A program made the position numbers and the translations under genes. DNA of 40,835 bases, from contig JANYHF010000078.1 in assembly GCA_025359185.1 (NCBI GenBank), positions 1 to 40,835 on the forward strand, read 5' to 3'. Source of the DNA: Hyphomicrobiaceae bacterium (GTDB lineage: Bacteria > Pseudomonadota > Alphaproteobacteria > Rhizobiales > Hyphomicrobiaceae). Positions 16,580-27,014 of the stretch are shown here, piece after piece (within the stretch, counting starts at the first letter, position 1; every line of letters begins with the position of its first letter). The notes beneath the pieces are model-generated. The model was not told the DNA's origin and made no database searches. It saw nothing but the letters and a program-made list of their open reading frames with translations.

Positions 16580-19279
16580 TCAGCCGCCATCATCGGCGCT
16601 GACGGTGACCTTTGCCTTCGGTTTGGCTTTGGCTTTCCCCGGAGCCTTTGGCTTGGCAGCGGCCTTTTCCTTCGGTTCCTTCGCCGTCTTGGCTGCGCTC
16701 TTTTTGAACCCCTTGCCAGCCGGAGCCTTAGCCGCGCGTTCGGCTATCAGCGTCACGGCTTGCTCTACCGTCACGTCCTTGGGGTCAACCCCCTTGGGCA
16801 GCGTGGCGTTGATCTTGCCGTGCTTGATGTAGGCGCCGTATTTGCCGCTCAGCACTTCGATCTTGCCGCCATCGGTGGGGTGATCGCCGACTGCTTTCAG
16901 CACCTCGGCCTTGGGCGCGCCACGGCCTTTGCCGGCGGCTTTTTCGGCCAATACGGTCACGGCGCGGTTGAGGCCGACCTCGAAGACGTCCTGCGCTGAT
17001 TCAAGGTTCGCATACTTCCCATCATGCAACAGGAACGGCCCGAAGCGGCCAAGGCCCGCGACAATGGGCGTGCCGGTTTCGGGATGTAGGCCCACCTCGC
17101 GTGGCAAGTTGAGGAATTTTAACGCCAGTTCGAGATCGGTGTCGGAGGCGCTGTAGCCGCGCGGGATCGATGCGCGTTTGGGCTTGTCGGTTTTTTCCAC
17201 GGCCTCACCCAGTTGCACATAGGGGCCGAACCGGCCGCTGCGCAACGTCACGGGAAGCCCCGTGTCCGGATCTTCACCGAGCAGCTTGTTCTCGGCGACG
17301 GCGTCGGAGCCATCCTTGCCCGTCTCAGAGAATTGCCGGGTGAAATTGCAGGTGGGATAGTTCGAGCAGCCGATGAAGGCGCCGAATTTGCCGATCTTCA
17401 GGCTGAGCTTGCCGTTGCCGCACGCCTTGCACGAGCGCGGGTCGCTGCCGTCTTCGCGAGGCGGGAAAACATGCGGGGATAGCAGGTCGTTCAACGCGTC
17501 GAGCACCTGCGTAACACGCAGTTCCTTGGTATCGCCGATGGCGGCTGTGAACTGCGTCCAGAACTGGCGCAGCACTTCCTTCCAATCGAGTTTGCCATCG
17601 GAGATCAGATCCAGCTGCTCTTCCAGGTCGGCCGTGAAATCATATTCGACATAGCGCTTGAAGAAGCTCTTGAGGAACGCCGTCACCAGCCGCCCCTTAT
17701 CTTCGGGGACCAGCCGTTTCTTATCCATTTTCACATAGTCGCGCTCGACCAGCACGGCCATAGTGCTGGCATAGGTGGACGGCCGGCCGATGCCGAGTTC
17801 CTCCATGCGCTTGACCAGCGTCGCCTCGGAATAGCGCGGCGGCGGTTGTGTAAAGTGCTGGTCGGCGTCGATGCCCTTATCCTTGACGTGATCGCCCACG
17901 GCCAGCGGCGGCAGCTTGCGGCTGTCGTCCTCCTCGCCCGCCGTATCGTCTTTGCCCTTTTCGATGGCCCGCACGCGGTCGTCGCGGCCTTCCTCGTAGA
18001 CGCGCTGATAGCCGTCGAATGTGGTCACAGACCCATTGGCGCGCAGGCCGTAGGCTTTGCCGTCCTTGCCTTTGACGTCGATCTCGGCCGTGGTCTGATC
18101 GAGTTCGGCGGCGGCCATCTGGCTGGCAATGGTCCGCTTCCAGACCAGATCGTAAAGCGCGGCCTGGTCCTTCTCCAAAAACTTGCGAACGCTCTCGGGC
18201 GTGCGGCGGGGATCGGTCGGGCGGATGGCCTCGTGGGCCTCCTGCGCGTTCTTGGCCTTGCTCTTGTATTCGCGTGCGAACGGCGTGTATCGCGGGCCAT
18301 ACTCTTTGCTGATCACGTCGCGAATCTGCGCCACGGCTTCGGGCACGATCTGCACGCCGTCGGTCCGCATGTAGGTGATGAGGCCCGCCGTCTCGCCACC
18401 AATGTCGACGCCTTCATAGAGCCGCTGGGCGACACCCATGGTTTGCTTGGCCGAGAAGCCGAGCCGGCGGCTGGCGTCCATCTGCAACGTCGATGTCGTG
18501 AACGGTGGATAGGGATTGCGCTTGCTCGCCTTCTTTTCCACCGACGTGATTTTGAAGTCGCCACCCTCGATGGCTGCCTTGATGGCTGTTGCGGTCTTGT
18601 CATCCTTGAGGTCCAACTTCTTTAAGGTGGTTCCAGCAATGGCGGTCAGCCGCGCCGAAAAATCCTCCTTCTTGGCGGTCGTGAGCAGCGCCTCGATGGT
18701 CCAATACTCGTCAGTGCGGAAGATCTCGATCTCTTCCTCGCGGTCGCAGATCAGGCGCAGCGCCACCGACTGCACGCGGCCCGCCGATTTCGCACCCGGC
18801 AGCTTGCGCCACAGCACCGGCGAGAGATTGAACCCGACCAGATAGTCAAGCGCCCGGCGCGCGAGGTAAGCATCAACCAACGGCGCGTCGATCTCGCGCG
18901 GATGCCGCATCGCTTCGGTGATGGCTTGCTTGGTGATGGCGTTGAAAGCCACGCGCTGGATGTCGACGCCCTTCAGCACCTTCTTATCCTGCAGCACCTG
19001 CAGGATGTGCCAGGAGATGGCCTCGCCCTCGCGGTCGGGGTCGGTGGCGAGGATGAGCCGCTCCGAGCCTTTCACGGCTGACGCGATCTCCTTCATCACC
19101 TTGGCGCCGCGCCCTTCCAGATCCCAATGCATATGGAAATCGTTGTCGGGCTCAACTGAGCCATCCTTGGCTGGCAAATCGCGGACATGGCCGATGGACG
19201 CAATGACCGTGAAGTCCTTGCCGAGGTACTTGTTGATCGTCTTGGCCTTGGCGGCCGATTCCACGATGACGACTTGCAT
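16580..19279 (-). CDS. topA: DNA topoisomerase I
   Basis: TopA is a type IA topoisomerase that relaxes negative supercoils. From the ATG at 19279 (GAGG 8 nt upstream) it has 899 aa. It opens with the TOPRIM motif MQVVIVESAAKAKTI, continues with DPDREGEAISWH (about residue 100), and has the catalytic tyrosine in ITYMRTDG (about 303). One four-cysteine zinc ribbon follows (SCKACGNG and CSNYPTCNF, about 613-650). Then come TopA C-terminal repeat units (RSGRFGPYVQLG, GRFGPFLLHDG, GKYGAYIKHG) and a lysine/alanine-rich tail. Open sequence to 19318 upstream looks non-coding. It heads the topA-rnr-DUF983-NUDIX group. Confidence 0.97.
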   Translation of the reverse strand: MQVVIVESAAKAKTINKYLGKDFTVIASIGHVRDLPAKDGSVEPDNDFHMHWDLEGRGAKVMKEIASAVKGSERLILATDPDREGEAISWHILQVLQDKKVLKGVDIQRVAFNAITKQAITEAMRHPREIDAPLVDAYLARRALDYLVGFNLSPVLWRKLPGAKSAGRVQSVALRLICDREEEIEIFRTDEYWTIEALLTTAKKEDFSARLTAIAGTTLKKLDLKDDKTATAIKAAIEGGDFKITSVEKKASKRNPYPPFTTSTLQMDASRRLGFSAKQTMGVAQRLYEGVDIGGETAGLITYMRTDGVQIVPEAVAQIRDVISKEYGPRYTPFAREYKSKAKNAQEAHEAIRPTDPRRTPESVRKFLEKDQAALYDLVWKRTIASQMAAAELDQTTAEIDVKGKDGKAYGLRANGSVTTFDGYQRVYEEGRDDRVRAIEKGKDDTAGEEDDSRKLPPLAVGDHVKDKGIDADQHFTQPPPRYSEATLVKRMEELGIGRPSTYASTMAVLVERDYVKMDKKRLVPEDKGRLVTAFLKSFFKRYVEYDFTADLEEQLDLISDGKLDWKEVLRQFWTQFTAAIGDTKELRVTQVLDALNDLLSPHVFPPREDGSDPRSCKACGNGKLSLKIGKFGAFIGCSNYPTCNFTRQFSETGKDGSDAVAENKLLGEDPDTGLPVTLRSGRFGPYVQLGEAVEKTDKPKRASIPRGYSASDTDLELALKFLNLPREVGLHPETGTPIVAGLGRFGPFLLHDGKYANLESAQDVFEVGLNRAVTVLAEKAAGKGRGAPKAEVLKAVGDHPTDGGKIEVLSGKYGAYIKHGKINATLPKGVDPKDVTVEQAVTLIAERAAKAPAGKGFKKSAAKTAKEPKEKAAAKPKAPGKAKAKPKAKVTVSADDGG

Positions 19280-19553
19280 TAGACCTCGGGGGTTGGCTGG
19301 ACCGGGCTGGCAGGGCATTCCCGCAACCGGACAGAGCCCAAACGCCGGAGCGCTTAGGGATCGAGCGGCGCCAGAAAATGGAGAATAGAGGGGGCGCTGT
19401 CAAACGCCCGCTGAAAATTGCACCTGGGAACCTGCCTAGGGACTGATGCGCGATCATCGTCAGATTACCGATTGAACCATCTAGGCGGGTATGATTTGAT
19501 TATGCAATCAAGAGTTGTTGCGACTTTGGCTTGTCATCCTTAGCGGGGTCCAC

Positions 19554-19808
19554 ATGGTCGAAAAATTGGCATTTGCAGACCTTACCGAAGCTCAGACCAC
19601 AATCAACGTCAACAAGTCTGGTGACGACATTGAACTGCCTGATCCGACACGGGACGAGATCGCCGACTACATCGCAGACATGCTGCAAGAATTGCGCGAT
19701 CTCGCCACCTCATCCGGGCATGCGGCGCTCGGGCTGCTGCTGGAAATGGCACAGCGCGAGGCCCGGCTGGGCGCCCGGCGACAGGCCACAAAAGACTCAA
19801 GATTTTAA
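19554..19808 (+). CDS. Small conserved hypothetical protein (84 aa)
   Basis: The 84-aa soluble protein reads as real coding sequence: an acidic segment DDIELPDPTRDEIADYIADM, then LQELRDLATSSGHAALGLLL, with predicted helices. I recall similar short proteins in other Hyphomicrobiales, but not with any function. ATG at 19554 follows GGGG; the frame is open to 19515 without a better start. It is oriented divergently from topA and convergently with dprA. Its last 12 nt overlap the dprA 3' end on the other strand. I assign no function. Confidence 0.7.
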   Translation: MVEKLAFADLTEAQTTINVNKSGDDIELPDPTRDEIADYIADMLQELRDLATSSGHAALGLLLEMAQREARLGARRQATKDSRF

Positions 19809-20939
19809 CGCGATCCGCTGACCTGCGCTGCGCTCGATACGGCCTGCCAGATCGAGCTCCAGCAGCACGACGCGCACCTGACTTGGGTCCAGTCTCGTCA
19901 TTCGGACGATGTCGTCCAACCCAGTCGGGGCTGGGCCCAGGGCTTCCGTAACGCACTCTCGATCAGTCTGTAAGACGCTGACCAGCGGCGCTGTTTGCTG
20001 CTGTTCGGCAACATGGTCCCGGACGTGGCGCACGACGCCGCCAAGGCTCATACCGAGCCCTTCGATGATATCGGCAACCTCGGTCACCAGCCTCGCGCCA
20101 TCCTTGATCAATTGATTGGTGCCACCGGCGCGCGGATCGAGAGGATTGCCAGGAACGGCAAACACCAGCCGCCCCTGCTCGATGGCAAAATCCGCCGTGA
20201 TGCGCGAACCCGAGCGCAAAGCTGCCTCCACCACCAGTACGCCGAGCGCCATACCCGATATCAGCCGGTTGCGGCGCGGGAAATCCCGGCCGCGCGGTTC
20301 CAGTCCGGGCGCGTTCTCAGCAATCAGAGCGCCTTCCTTGGCAATTTTTGCGTGCAAGGCGGCATTTTCCGGCGGATAGATCACGTCCACGCCGCCTGCG
20401 AGCACAGCCACAGTGCCAGTAGCAAGCGCCGCCTCGTGGGCTGCTGTATCGATGCCGCGTGCAAGCCCGGACGTGATGGTCAAGCCACTGCGGCCAAGAT
20501 CGCCCGCGATCTGATGCGTGAGCTTCCGCCCGGCTGCGGACGCATCGCGTGCCCCGACGATGGCAAAGGTCTGCCGGTCCAGCACATCAGCCCGGCCGAT
20601 GACATAGAGGAGCGGCGGCGGCGCCTCGATGACGGCGAGCAAAGGCGGATAACCGGGTTCATCCAGCGCCGTCAGCCGCGCCCCTACGGCCTGTGCACGC
20701 GCCAGTTCCTCCTCGGCCTCAGGTTCCGGACAGATCCGGATCGCCCGCCCCCGCCCGCCGCGCCGCGACAGTTCCGGCAGCGCCTCCAGCGCCGTCTCCG
20801 CGCCGCCAAACTGATTGAGAATTTCGCGGAACGTGACGGGTCCGACATTTTCCGAGCGGATCAGCCGCAGCCAGGCGAGGCGCTGGGCGTCCGTCAGTTG
20901 GCGTCTAGGCCGGGCCACGGGGATCGGCCGCCGCGTCAT
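19797..20939 (-). CDS. dprA: DNA-processing protein DprA
   Basis: DprA loads RecA onto incoming single-stranded DNA during natural transformation. From the ATG at 20939 it has 380 aa: an N-terminal helical (SAM-like) region ([18 protein letters not shown]), a Rossmann-like core with [41 protein letters not shown] and [19 protein letters not shown], and a C-terminal winged helix (about the last 60 residues). The start overlaps the plsY stop as ATGA; longer upstream sequence would lie inside plsY. dprA is widespread even where competence is not known, so it is not proof of transformation. It ends overlapping the small convergent gene. Confidence 0.95.
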   Translation of the reverse strand: MTRRPIPVARPRRQLTDAQRLAWLRLIRSENVGPVTFREILNQFGGAETALEALPELSRRGGRGRAIRICPEPEAEEELARAQAVGARLTALDEPGYPPLLAVIEAPPPLLYVIGRADVLDRQTFAIVGARDASAAGRKLTHQIAGDLGRSGLTITSGLARGIDTAAHEAALATGTVAVLAGGVDVIYPPENAALHAKIAKEGALIAENAPGLEPRGRDFPRRNRLISGMALGVLVVEAALRSGSRITADFAIEQGRLVFAVPGNPLDPRAGGTNQLIKDGARLVTEVADIIEGLGMSLGGVVRHVRDHVAEQQQTAPLVSVLQTDRECVTEALGPAPTGLDDIVRMTRLDPSQVRVVLLELDLAGRIERSAGQRIALKS

Positions 20940-21547
20940 TTCTTGACGCCGAGCTTGGGTTCCGTTCCAGCCACTAGCCGCTCGATGTTGGCGCGGTGCT
21001 TGAAAATGAGCATGGCCGACATCAGCAGAACGAAGTAAGCGCCTTGGACATGGGTGATTGCCATAGCGATGGGAACAATGACGCTGGCAAGCAAAGCCGA
21101 GAGCGACGAGTAGCGGCTGAGATAGGCTGTGACCAGCCAGAGCGCGAGAAACAGCAGCCCGGCGGGCCAATAGAAGCCCAACAGCACGCCGATAAAGGTC
21201 GCGACCCCCTTGCCCCCCTTGAAGCCGAGCCAAACCGGGAAGATGTGGCCGAGAAACGCTGCGATGCCGCCAAACAATGCGAACATCCAGACCGGCACGC
21301 CGGAAGCCGTACCAATCCAGTGTCCTAGAAACACGGCGGCCGTGCCCTTGAGGCCATCCAGGAACAGTGTCAGCGCGGCGAGGCCCTTATGCCCCGTGCG
21401 CAGAACATTGGTGGCCCCAATGTTGCCCGAACCGATCTGGCGGATGTCGCCAAGCCCGGCCATGCGCGTGAGGATCAGCCCAAACGGGATCGAGCCGATC
21501 AGATAGCCAGCAAGTTCATTCAACAATATGATTGGCTGGAAATCCAT
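20936..21547 (-). CDS. plsY: Acyl phosphate--glycerol-3-phosphate acyltransferase PlsY
   Basis: PlsY transfers the acyl chain of acyl phosphate (made by PlsX) to glycerol 3-phosphate, giving lysophosphatidic acid, the first step of phospholipid synthesis. The 203-aa integral membrane protein has the three conserved loops: [24 protein letters not shown] with KGTAAVFLG, and [16 protein letters not shown]. It lies 24 nt after pyrC and its stop overlaps the dprA start, so pyrB-pyrC-plsY-dprA looks like one transcript. Confidence 0.96.
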   Translation of the reverse strand: MDFQPIILLNELAGYLIGSIPFGLILTRMAGLGDIRQIGSGNIGATNVLRTGHKGLAALTLFLDGLKGTAAVFLGHWIGTASGVPVWMFALFGGIAAFLGHIFPVWLGFKGGKGVATFIGVLLGFYWPAGLLFLALWLVTAYLSRYSSLSALLASVIVPIAMAITHVQGAYFVLLMSAMLIFKHRANIERLVAGTEPKLGVKK

Positions 21548-21571
21548 GACCTACCCGTGGCTCGCTATGCT

Positions 21572-22936
21572 CTAAGCGTGTCCAAGATCGTCCTTGAACG
21601 GATACACCAGTTTGCCCGCGACCATCGTATATTTGACGATGCCCTGCATCCGCGCCTCGTCGAAGGGCGTATTGCGTGATCGCGAATGCATCTTGGTTTT
21701 ATCGACCATGAATGGCGCCTCCATGTCGATAACGACGATGTCGGCTGGCGCACCCTTTTGCAAACGCCCACCCGGCAAGCCCAGGATTCGCGCCGGGTTG
21801 ATAGTCATGGCAGCCAGCAGCGGCATGAGATCGATCTCGCCGTTGAGGTGCAGCCGCAGCGCTGCCGGCAGCAGGGTTTCCAACCCAATCGCGCCATAGG
21901 CCGCCTCGGCAAACGGACGGCGCTTGCCGTCGGTGCCCTGCGGGTCGTGGCTGGAGACGATCACATCCACTGTGCCATCGGCAATGCCCGCAACCATCGC
22001 CTTGCGGTCCGCTTCGCCGCGCAGTGGCGGGCGCAGCTTGAAATAGGTCCGGTACGAACCAATGTCGTTTTCGTTCAGCGTCAAGTGATTGACCGTCACG
22101 CCACAGGTTACAGCCAATTTGCGCGCCTTGGCAGCTGCGATGGCTCCAAGCGCTTCACCGCACGACAATTGGGCGGCGTGGTAGCGCCCGCCCGTAAGCT
22201 CAGCCAACCGCAGATCGCGTTCGAGCGCAATCACTTCGGCCGTGGCGGGAGAACCGGGCAGACCGAGCCGCGCCGACACCTCGCCCTCATTCATCACGCC
22301 TGCGCCTGCCAGCGGTTCGTCTTCGGTCGCTGAAACCACCAGCGCCCCAAAATCCCGTGCATAGGTCAACGCCCGGCGCATGACGCCCGCATTGGCCACA
22401 CTGCGGCGGCCGTTCGAAAGCGCGATGGCACCGGCGCCCACCAGCAGGCCGATCTCGCTCATCTCGTCGCCCTTGAGACCCTTGGTCAGCGCAGCCATGG
22501 TGTGGACGTTGACAAGCGCCGTATCGCGTGCGCGCCGTTGCACGAAATCGACCAGCGCCATGTCATCGATGACGGGATCCGTCGTCGGCATACAGATCAT
22601 CGTCGTGACACCGCCCGACGCCGCCGCCCGGCTGGCCGATGCCAAGGTTTCGCGATGCTCAAGGCCCGGTTCGCCTGTGAACACCTGCATGTCGATCAAG
22701 CCGGGAATGACTAGATGGCCCCGGCAATCGATCACCTTGGCGCCCTCTGGCGCGTTGCGGCGTAAGTGCGGGCCGAGATCGGCGATCATGCCGTTTTCGA
22801 TCAGCAAGCCGCCTTGTTCGTCGCGTTTGGTCTCAGGATCAACGAGGCGCGCATTGATGAGTACCGTGGCATCGATTGGCACGGCGCGAAGGGTTTTCTT
22901 GGGTGTGGACGGCATCGGCGGTTTCCTATCCGTCAC
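21572..22936 (-). CDS. pyrC: Dihydroorotase-like protein (predicted non-catalytic), pyrB partner
   Basis: The 454-aa amidohydrolase-superfamily protein aligns with type I dihydroorotase along its length, for example [13 protein letters not shown] and [15 protein letters not shown]. The metal-binding DxHxH motif is replaced by D82-M-Q84-V-F86, so both ligand histidines are missing, and the usual catalytic TDHAPH region reads SSHDPQGTD. It should not hydrolyse dihydroorotate. Family knowledge: pyrB-linked pseudo-dihydroorotases in Pseudomonas are structural partners needed for aspartate transcarbamoylase activity. The 4-nt overlap with pyrB fits that role. A true PyrC is expected elsewhere in the genome. 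The gene symbol follows usual annotation practice only. Confidence 0.88.
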   Translation of the reverse strand: MTDRKPPMPSTPKKTLRAVPIDATVLINARLVDPETKRDEQGGLLIENGMIADLGPHLRRNAPEGAKVIDCRGHLVIPGLIDMQVFTGEPGLEHRETLASASRAAASGGVTTMICMPTTDPVIDDMALVDFVQRRARDTALVNVHTMAALTKGLKGDEMSEIGLLVGAGAIALSNGRRSVANAGVMRRALTYARDFGALVVSATEDEPLAGAGVMNEGEVSARLGLPGSPATAEVIALERDLRLAELTGGRYHAAQLSCGEALGAIAAAKARKLAVTCGVTVNHLTLNENDIGSYRTYFKLRPPLRGEADRKAMVAGIADGTVDVIVSSHDPQGTDGKRRPFAEAAYGAIGLETLLPAALRLHLNGEIDLMPLLAAMTINPARILGLPGGRLQKGAPADIVVIDMEAPFMVDKTKMHSRSRNTPFDEARMQGIVKYTMVAGKLVYPFKDDLGHA

Positions 22937-23901
22937 TCGTTCGGCAGATGTTGCGCCAGCGCCGACAACACCGCCATACGCACCGCCACGCCCATTTCCA
23001 CCTGCTCGCGAATGACGCTTCGGGGATCATCGGCGACCGAGGAATGAATTTCCACGCCCCGGTTCATCGGGCCCGGATGCATGATAAGAGCATCTGGTTT
23101 GGCGTAACGCAGCTTTTCCTGGTCGAGCCCGAAGAAATGGAAATACTCGCGCTTAGAAGGAACGTAGGACGCGTTCATCCGCTCCTCCTGCAGGCGCAGC
23201 ATCATGACAATGTCGGCGTCCGCGATACCCTCTTGCATGGTGGTGAACACCTCGCAACCGAGCCGTTCAGCCGCAAACGGCAGCAGCGTCGAAGGCGCGA
23301 CAAGGCGCACCCGGGCTCCCATGGTGTTGAGCAAGCCGATATTGGAGCGGGCGACGCGCGAATGGAGAATATCGCCGCAAATCGCCACTGTCAGGCCAGC
23401 GATCCGGCCCTTGTTGCGCCGGATGGTGAGGGCATCGAGCAGCGCTTGGGTGGGATGCTGATGGCTGCCGTCGCCCGCATTGATGACCGAGCAATCGACT
23501 TTCTGCGACAACAGTTCCACAGCGCCCGCCGAATGATGCCGCACCACCAGAATGTCAGGCCGCATGGCGTTGAGCGTCACCGCCGTATCGATCAGCGTTT
23601 CGCCCTTCGACACCGACGACTGCGACACCGCGAGATTGATCACATCGGCGCCCAGCCGCTTGGCCGCCAGCTCAAACGAGCTCTGCGTGCGGGTGGAGGC
23701 CTCGAAGAACAGATTGATGAGCGTGCGGCCTGCCAGCCGGTCGCGCTTCTTGCGCACCTCGCGGCTGATCTTGGCCGCGTCGTCAGCCAGGTCCAATAGG
23801 CCGGTGATTTGCGGCCCCGTGAGATTTTCCACGGTCAGCAAGTGCCGATGCGGGAAGCTGAAATTACCCGCGAGCTTTGAGAGTGCTGTCATTAAAGTCA
23901 A
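22933..23901 (-). CDS. pyrB: Aspartate carbamoyltransferase catalytic subunit
   Basis: PyrB condenses carbamoyl phosphate and aspartate to carbamoyl aspartate in de novo pyrimidine synthesis. The 322-aa length is normal. The carbamoyl-phosphate loop reads [20 protein letters not shown]: the STRT core is intact, with Gln in place of the following Arg. [26 protein letters not shown] and [12 protein letters not shown] are further active-site landmarks. ATG at 23892 is an alternative start. No pyrI regulatory subunit is present, and the paired dihydroorotase-like protein probably forms the holoenzyme. It diverges from the GH3 gene across about 280 bp. Confidence 0.96.
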   Translation of the reverse strand: MTLMTALSKLAGNFSFPHRHLLTVENLTGPQITGLLDLADDAAKISREVRKKRDRLAGRTLINLFFEASTRTQSSFELAAKRLGADVINLAVSQSSVSKGETLIDTAVTLNAMRPDILVVRHHSAGAVELLSQKVDCSVINAGDGSHQHPTQALLDALTIRRNKGRIAGLTVAICGDILHSRVARSNIGLLNTMGARVRLVAPSTLLPFAAERLGCEVFTTMQEGIADADIVMMLRLQEERMNASYVPSKREYFHFFGLDQEKLRYAKPDALIMHPGPMNRGVEIHSSVADDPRSVIREQVEMGVAVRMAVLSALAQHLPNE

Positions 23902-24180
23902 GGTCTATAGGGTGAGTTCGGGTGGCGGGCAAGGGGCATTGACAAGGGCGGGCGTCAGCTCCGGCGAGCCAAGGGGAAACCACTGATCGTTGCGCCAGCA
24001 AAGCGTGCTATTTTGCCGTACTCGGCATATGAGCGTGCAAATCGCCCGATGCGGGGCTAGTTTCATCACGCTGGCAACAGAAATTTACAGCAATATCAAT
24101 ACACTGTTGCCCTTGATTGGTGTCTGGAGTCTATATGACTAAGTTCTCGCTCCGTTCTGGACCCCCCGATTGGTGACGCT

Positions 24181-25311
24181 ATGCGACTGACACGCCGCCA
24201 AATGATTGCAGGCTCTGCCGCCCTGGCAGCGATCCCGCAGGCCGCTATCGCACGCCCCGCCTACCCGGCCGAGCGCATTGCACCGATGATCATGGTGGGG
24301 TTTGACGGCACCCATGGCGGTGCCTACGGCGTCAAGCAGATGGCCGCCCATATCGCAGCAGGCCGGGTTGGTGGCATCTGTTTTGTCGCCAAGAATGCGA
24401 TGACGCGCAAAGGCGTCGAGAGCATCACCGGGGCCTTCCACAAGGCGTCCAGCCGGTGGCCACTGCTGATGGCGATTGATCAAGAGGGCGGCAACGTTCA
24501 GCGGCTGAGTTCGCATCTGGGCTACGGCTTCGAGCCCTCGCCTTTGAAGGTTGCGACAACTGAGAATGCCGATGGCGCCCGTAAGATCTACGCCGCAATG
24601 GCTGCTGCGATGCGCGAGACAGGCTTCAACTTCAATCTGGCGCCGGTTGTCGATCTTGGCTTTGAAGCCCGCAATCCATTGATCACGCAGAAGGGCCGCG
24701 CCTTCGGGGCTGAGTCCGCTACCGTGATCGCTTTTTCGCGCGCCTTCATTGCCGCCCACCGCGACGAAGGCGTGCTGACGTCGCTGAAGCATTTTCCTGG
24801 CCACGGCTCGGCCATTGGCGACAGCCATCTGGGCAGTGTCGACATCACCCGAACGTGGCGCGAGAGCGAACTTGCCCCCTACACATGCCTCAACGCCGAG
24901 GGCATGATCGATACGGTGATGACCGGGCACCTCTCGCATATGACGCTGACCGATGGTCTGCCCGCATCTCTATCCCCTCTGGCGATCGAAGGCATGCTAC
25001 GCAAACAGGTCGGCTACCAGGGTGTGGTGATTACCGACGATCTCGACATGCGGGCCGTGCGCAAGCGGTTTTCGCGCGAAGAGGGCATCATTCGCGCCGT
25101 GGAAGCAGGCAATGACATCTTGCTGTCGACCAACGATGACAGCGATCCCGATTTGCCGGTGCATATCATCCTAGCCGTGCAGAAGGGTATCCGTGACGGT
25201 CGGTTGAGCACGGACAAGATCGAAGCGTCAGTGGCCCGGATCGAGGCGCTGAAGCAGAACCTGTCGCTGCCGTCGGACGCCGAAATGATGCGGCTGGCAC
25301 GGCAGCTTTAG
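24181..25311 (+). CDS. GH3 family beta-N-acetylhexosaminidase with twin-arginine leader
   Basis: The 376-aa glycoside hydrolase family 3 protein resembles NagZ. Key sites are [20 protein letters not shown] followed by the Asp-His pair in GDSH (the NagZ acid/base dyad) and the nucleophile segment TDDLDM (about residues 285-290). NagZ removes N-acetylglucosamine from muropeptides. Unlike cytoplasmic NagZ, this protein begins [20 protein letters not shown], with R5-R6 and a hydrophobic stretch ending near AIARP, which looks like a Tat signal. Export to the periplasm is therefore inferred. It ends overlapping the sucC 3' end by 4 nt in convergent orientation. Confidence 0.88.
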   Translation: MRLTRRQMIAGSAALAAIPQAAIARPAYPAERIAPMIMVGFDGTHGGAYGVKQMAAHIAAGRVGGICFVAKNAMTRKGVESITGAFHKASSRWPLLMAIDQEGGNVQRLSSHLGYGFEPSPLKVATTENADGARKIYAAMAAAMRETGFNFNLAPVVDLGFEARNPLITQKGRAFGAESATVIAFSRAFIAAHRDEGVLTSLKHFPGHGSAIGDSHLGSVDITRTWRESELAPYTCLNAEGMIDTVMTGHLSHMTLTDGLPASLSPLAIEGMLRKQVGYQGVVITDDLDMRAVRKRFSREEGIIRAVEAGNDILLSTNDDSDPDLPVHIILAVQKGIRDGRLSTDKIEASVARIEALKQNLSLPSDAEMMRLARQL

Positions 25312-26504
25312 GCTGCCGCCACCGCCTTCGTGATCTTCTGTGCGGCGTCATCGAGGTCGTTGGCGGGGATGACGTTGAGGCCGCTGGCTTTGAGGATGCT
25401 TTTCCCCAGTTCCACATTGGTGCCTTCCAGGCGCACCACGAGTGGCACCTTGATGCCGATCTCGCGCACCGCCGCAACCACGCCCTCGGCGATCACATCG
25501 CAGCGCATGATGCCGCCGAAAATGTTGACCAGGATGCCCTTCACATGCACGTCGCTGAGGATGATTTTCAGTGCCGCGGTGACTTTTTCCTTGGTGGCGC
25601 CGCCGCCCACGTCGAGGAAGTTGGCGGGCTCGCGGCCGTAGAGTTTGATGATGTCCATGGTGGCCATGGCGAGGCCCGCGCCGTTGACCATGCAACCGAT
25701 CGAGCCGTCGAGTTGGATGTAGCTTAAGTCATACTTGGCAGCTTCGACCTCGGCAGGTGCCTCCTCGCCGGTATCGCGCAAGGCGACAACCTCAGGGTGC
25801 CGGAATAGCGCGTTGTCGTCAAAATTGACCTTGGCGTCGAGGCATTTGAGGTGCCCGTCTTTGGTTACGATCAATGGGTTGATCTCTAAAAGTGCCATGT
25901 CCTTCACGACAAAGGCGCGATAGAGTTTGCCGATCAGATCGACGCATTCCTTGACCTGTCCGCCCTGCAATTTTAGCGCAAATGCGATGTCGCGGCCGTG
26001 AAAGGCTTGATAGCCCATGGCCGGATCGATATGCACCGTGACGATTTTTTCCGGCGTCTCGTGCGCAACTTTCTCGATGTCCATGCCGCCTTCCGTCGAG
26101 ACGATGAAGGCCACGCGCGAGGTCTCGCGGTCAACGAGCGCGGAGAGATAGAGTTCGCGGGCGATTTCAGTGCCCTCTTCGACAAAGAGGCGCTTGACGG
26201 TCTTGCCAGCCGGGCCGGTCTGGATGGTGACCAGCGTGTTGCCCAGCATCGCAGCGGCCGCCGCCCGCACCTCGTCCAGCGACCGCGCCAGCCGCACGCC
26301 GCCCTTGTCACCGGCCGCCGCTTCTTTGAACTTGCCCTTGCCGCGTCCTCCGGCATGGATCTGCGATTTCACCACCCAAAGTGCGCCGCCCATGGCCTCA
26401 GCAGCCTTAACTGCCTCGTCCGGCGTGAAAGCAGCCGTACCCCTGGCGAGCGGAACGCCGAAGTCACGAAGAAGGGCTTTGGCCTGGTATTCGTGGATGT
26501 TCAT
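25308..26504 (-). CDS. sucC: Succinate--CoA ligase (ADP-forming) subunit beta
   Basis: SucC is the nucleotide-binding subunit of succinyl-CoA synthetase in the TCA cycle. From the ATG at 26504 it has 398 aa and opens with the invariant [18 protein letters not shown]. The ATP-grasp domain includes [17 protein letters not shown] and [13 protein letters not shown], and the C-terminal ligase domain has NFLDVGGGA and [14 protein letters not shown] malate-CoA ligase (MtkA) is a close relative that cannot be wholly excluded by eye. The partner sucD, normally immediately downstream, is absent: the next gene is the convergent GH3 hydrolase. It follows ridA after a spacer filled by a long inverted repeat. 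Confidence 0.92.
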   Translation of the reverse strand: MNIHEYQAKALLRDFGVPLARGTAAFTPDEAVKAAEAMGGALWVVKSQIHAGGRGKGKFKEAAAGDKGGVRLARSLDEVRAAAAAMLGNTLVTIQTGPAGKTVKRLFVEEGTEIARELYLSALVDRETSRVAFIVSTEGGMDIEKVAHETPEKIVTVHIDPAMGYQAFHGRDIAFALKLQGGQVKECVDLIGKLYRAFVVKDMALLEINPLIVTKDGHLKCLDAKVNFDDNALFRHPEVVALRDTGEEAPAEVEAAKYDLSYIQLDGSIGCMVNGAGLAMATMDIIKLYGREPANFLDVGGGATKEKVTAALKIILSDVHVKGILVNIFGGIMRCDVIAEGVVAAVREIGIKVPLVVRLEGTNVELGKSILKASGLNVIPANDLDDAAQKITKAVAAA

Positions 26505-26529
26505 GGCGGCAAGGTCCAAGATAGTAGTC

Positions 26530-26610
26530 AGAGGGACTAGAGGGTAGGGATTAGGGAAAGACAGGAACGAATTTCTCACTCATCCCGAATCCCTACTCTC
26601 TAATCCCTCT
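26530..26610. repeat. Long inverted repeat between ridA and sucC
   Basis: Two 28-bp arms at 26530-26557 and 26583-26610 are reverse complements with three mismatches, separated by 25 bp. The right arm is followed on the plus strand by CTTTTTA and touches the ridA stop codon. The arms are rich in AGGG/CCCT and unlike the surrounding coding DNA. Confidence 0.8.
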
Positions 26611-26612
26611 TT

Positions 26613-26990
26613 TTACTTTGCTTCAGCAACCATCTCAATCTCAACTTTCGCGCCACCCGGCAGCGCCACGACTGCGACTGTCGTTCGCGCTGGCTTCGGG
26701 TCCGCAAAGTGCTCAGTATAAACCGCGTTCATCGCGGCAAAGTCGGCCATATTGGTGAGGTAGACGTTGCATTTCACCACATGATCCAAGGTGAGCCCGG
26801 CCGCTTGCAGGACAACTTGGAGGTTGGCAAAAGTCTGCTTGGTCTGCTCGGCGATGCTGTCACCCAGGAGCTTACCGTCGCCATCCGTACCCGTCTTGCC
26901 TGACAGAAAAACGAGATGGCCAGTCCTGATCGCGTGCGAGTATGGCCCGGCGGCGAACATGCCTTTGGGGGAGATGGCGGCGCGTGGCAT
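26613..26990 (-). CDS. ridA: RidA family reactive intermediate deaminase
   Basis: RidA-type proteins hydrolyse reactive enamine/imine intermediates such as 2-aminoacrylate. From the ATG at 26990 (GGAG 9 nt upstream) the protein has 125 aa. Typical features are GPYSHAIRTG near the N-terminus, FLSGKTGTD, the conserved arginine in PARTTVAV that binds the substrate carboxylate, and VEIEMVA at the end. Sequence upstream to 27074 is open but unconserved. It lies between mdh and sucC, with an inverted repeat on each side, which is not the usual place for ridA. Confidence 0.93.
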   Translation of the reverse strand: MPRAAISPKGMFAAGPYSHAIRTGHLVFLSGKTGTDGDGKLLGDSIAEQTKQTFANLQVVLQAAGLTLDHVVKCNVYLTNMADFAAMNAVYTEHFADPKPARTTVAVVALPGGAKVEIEMVAEAK

Positions 26991-27014
26991 GGGGTATGCT
27001 CCGTGAAGGAAGTT

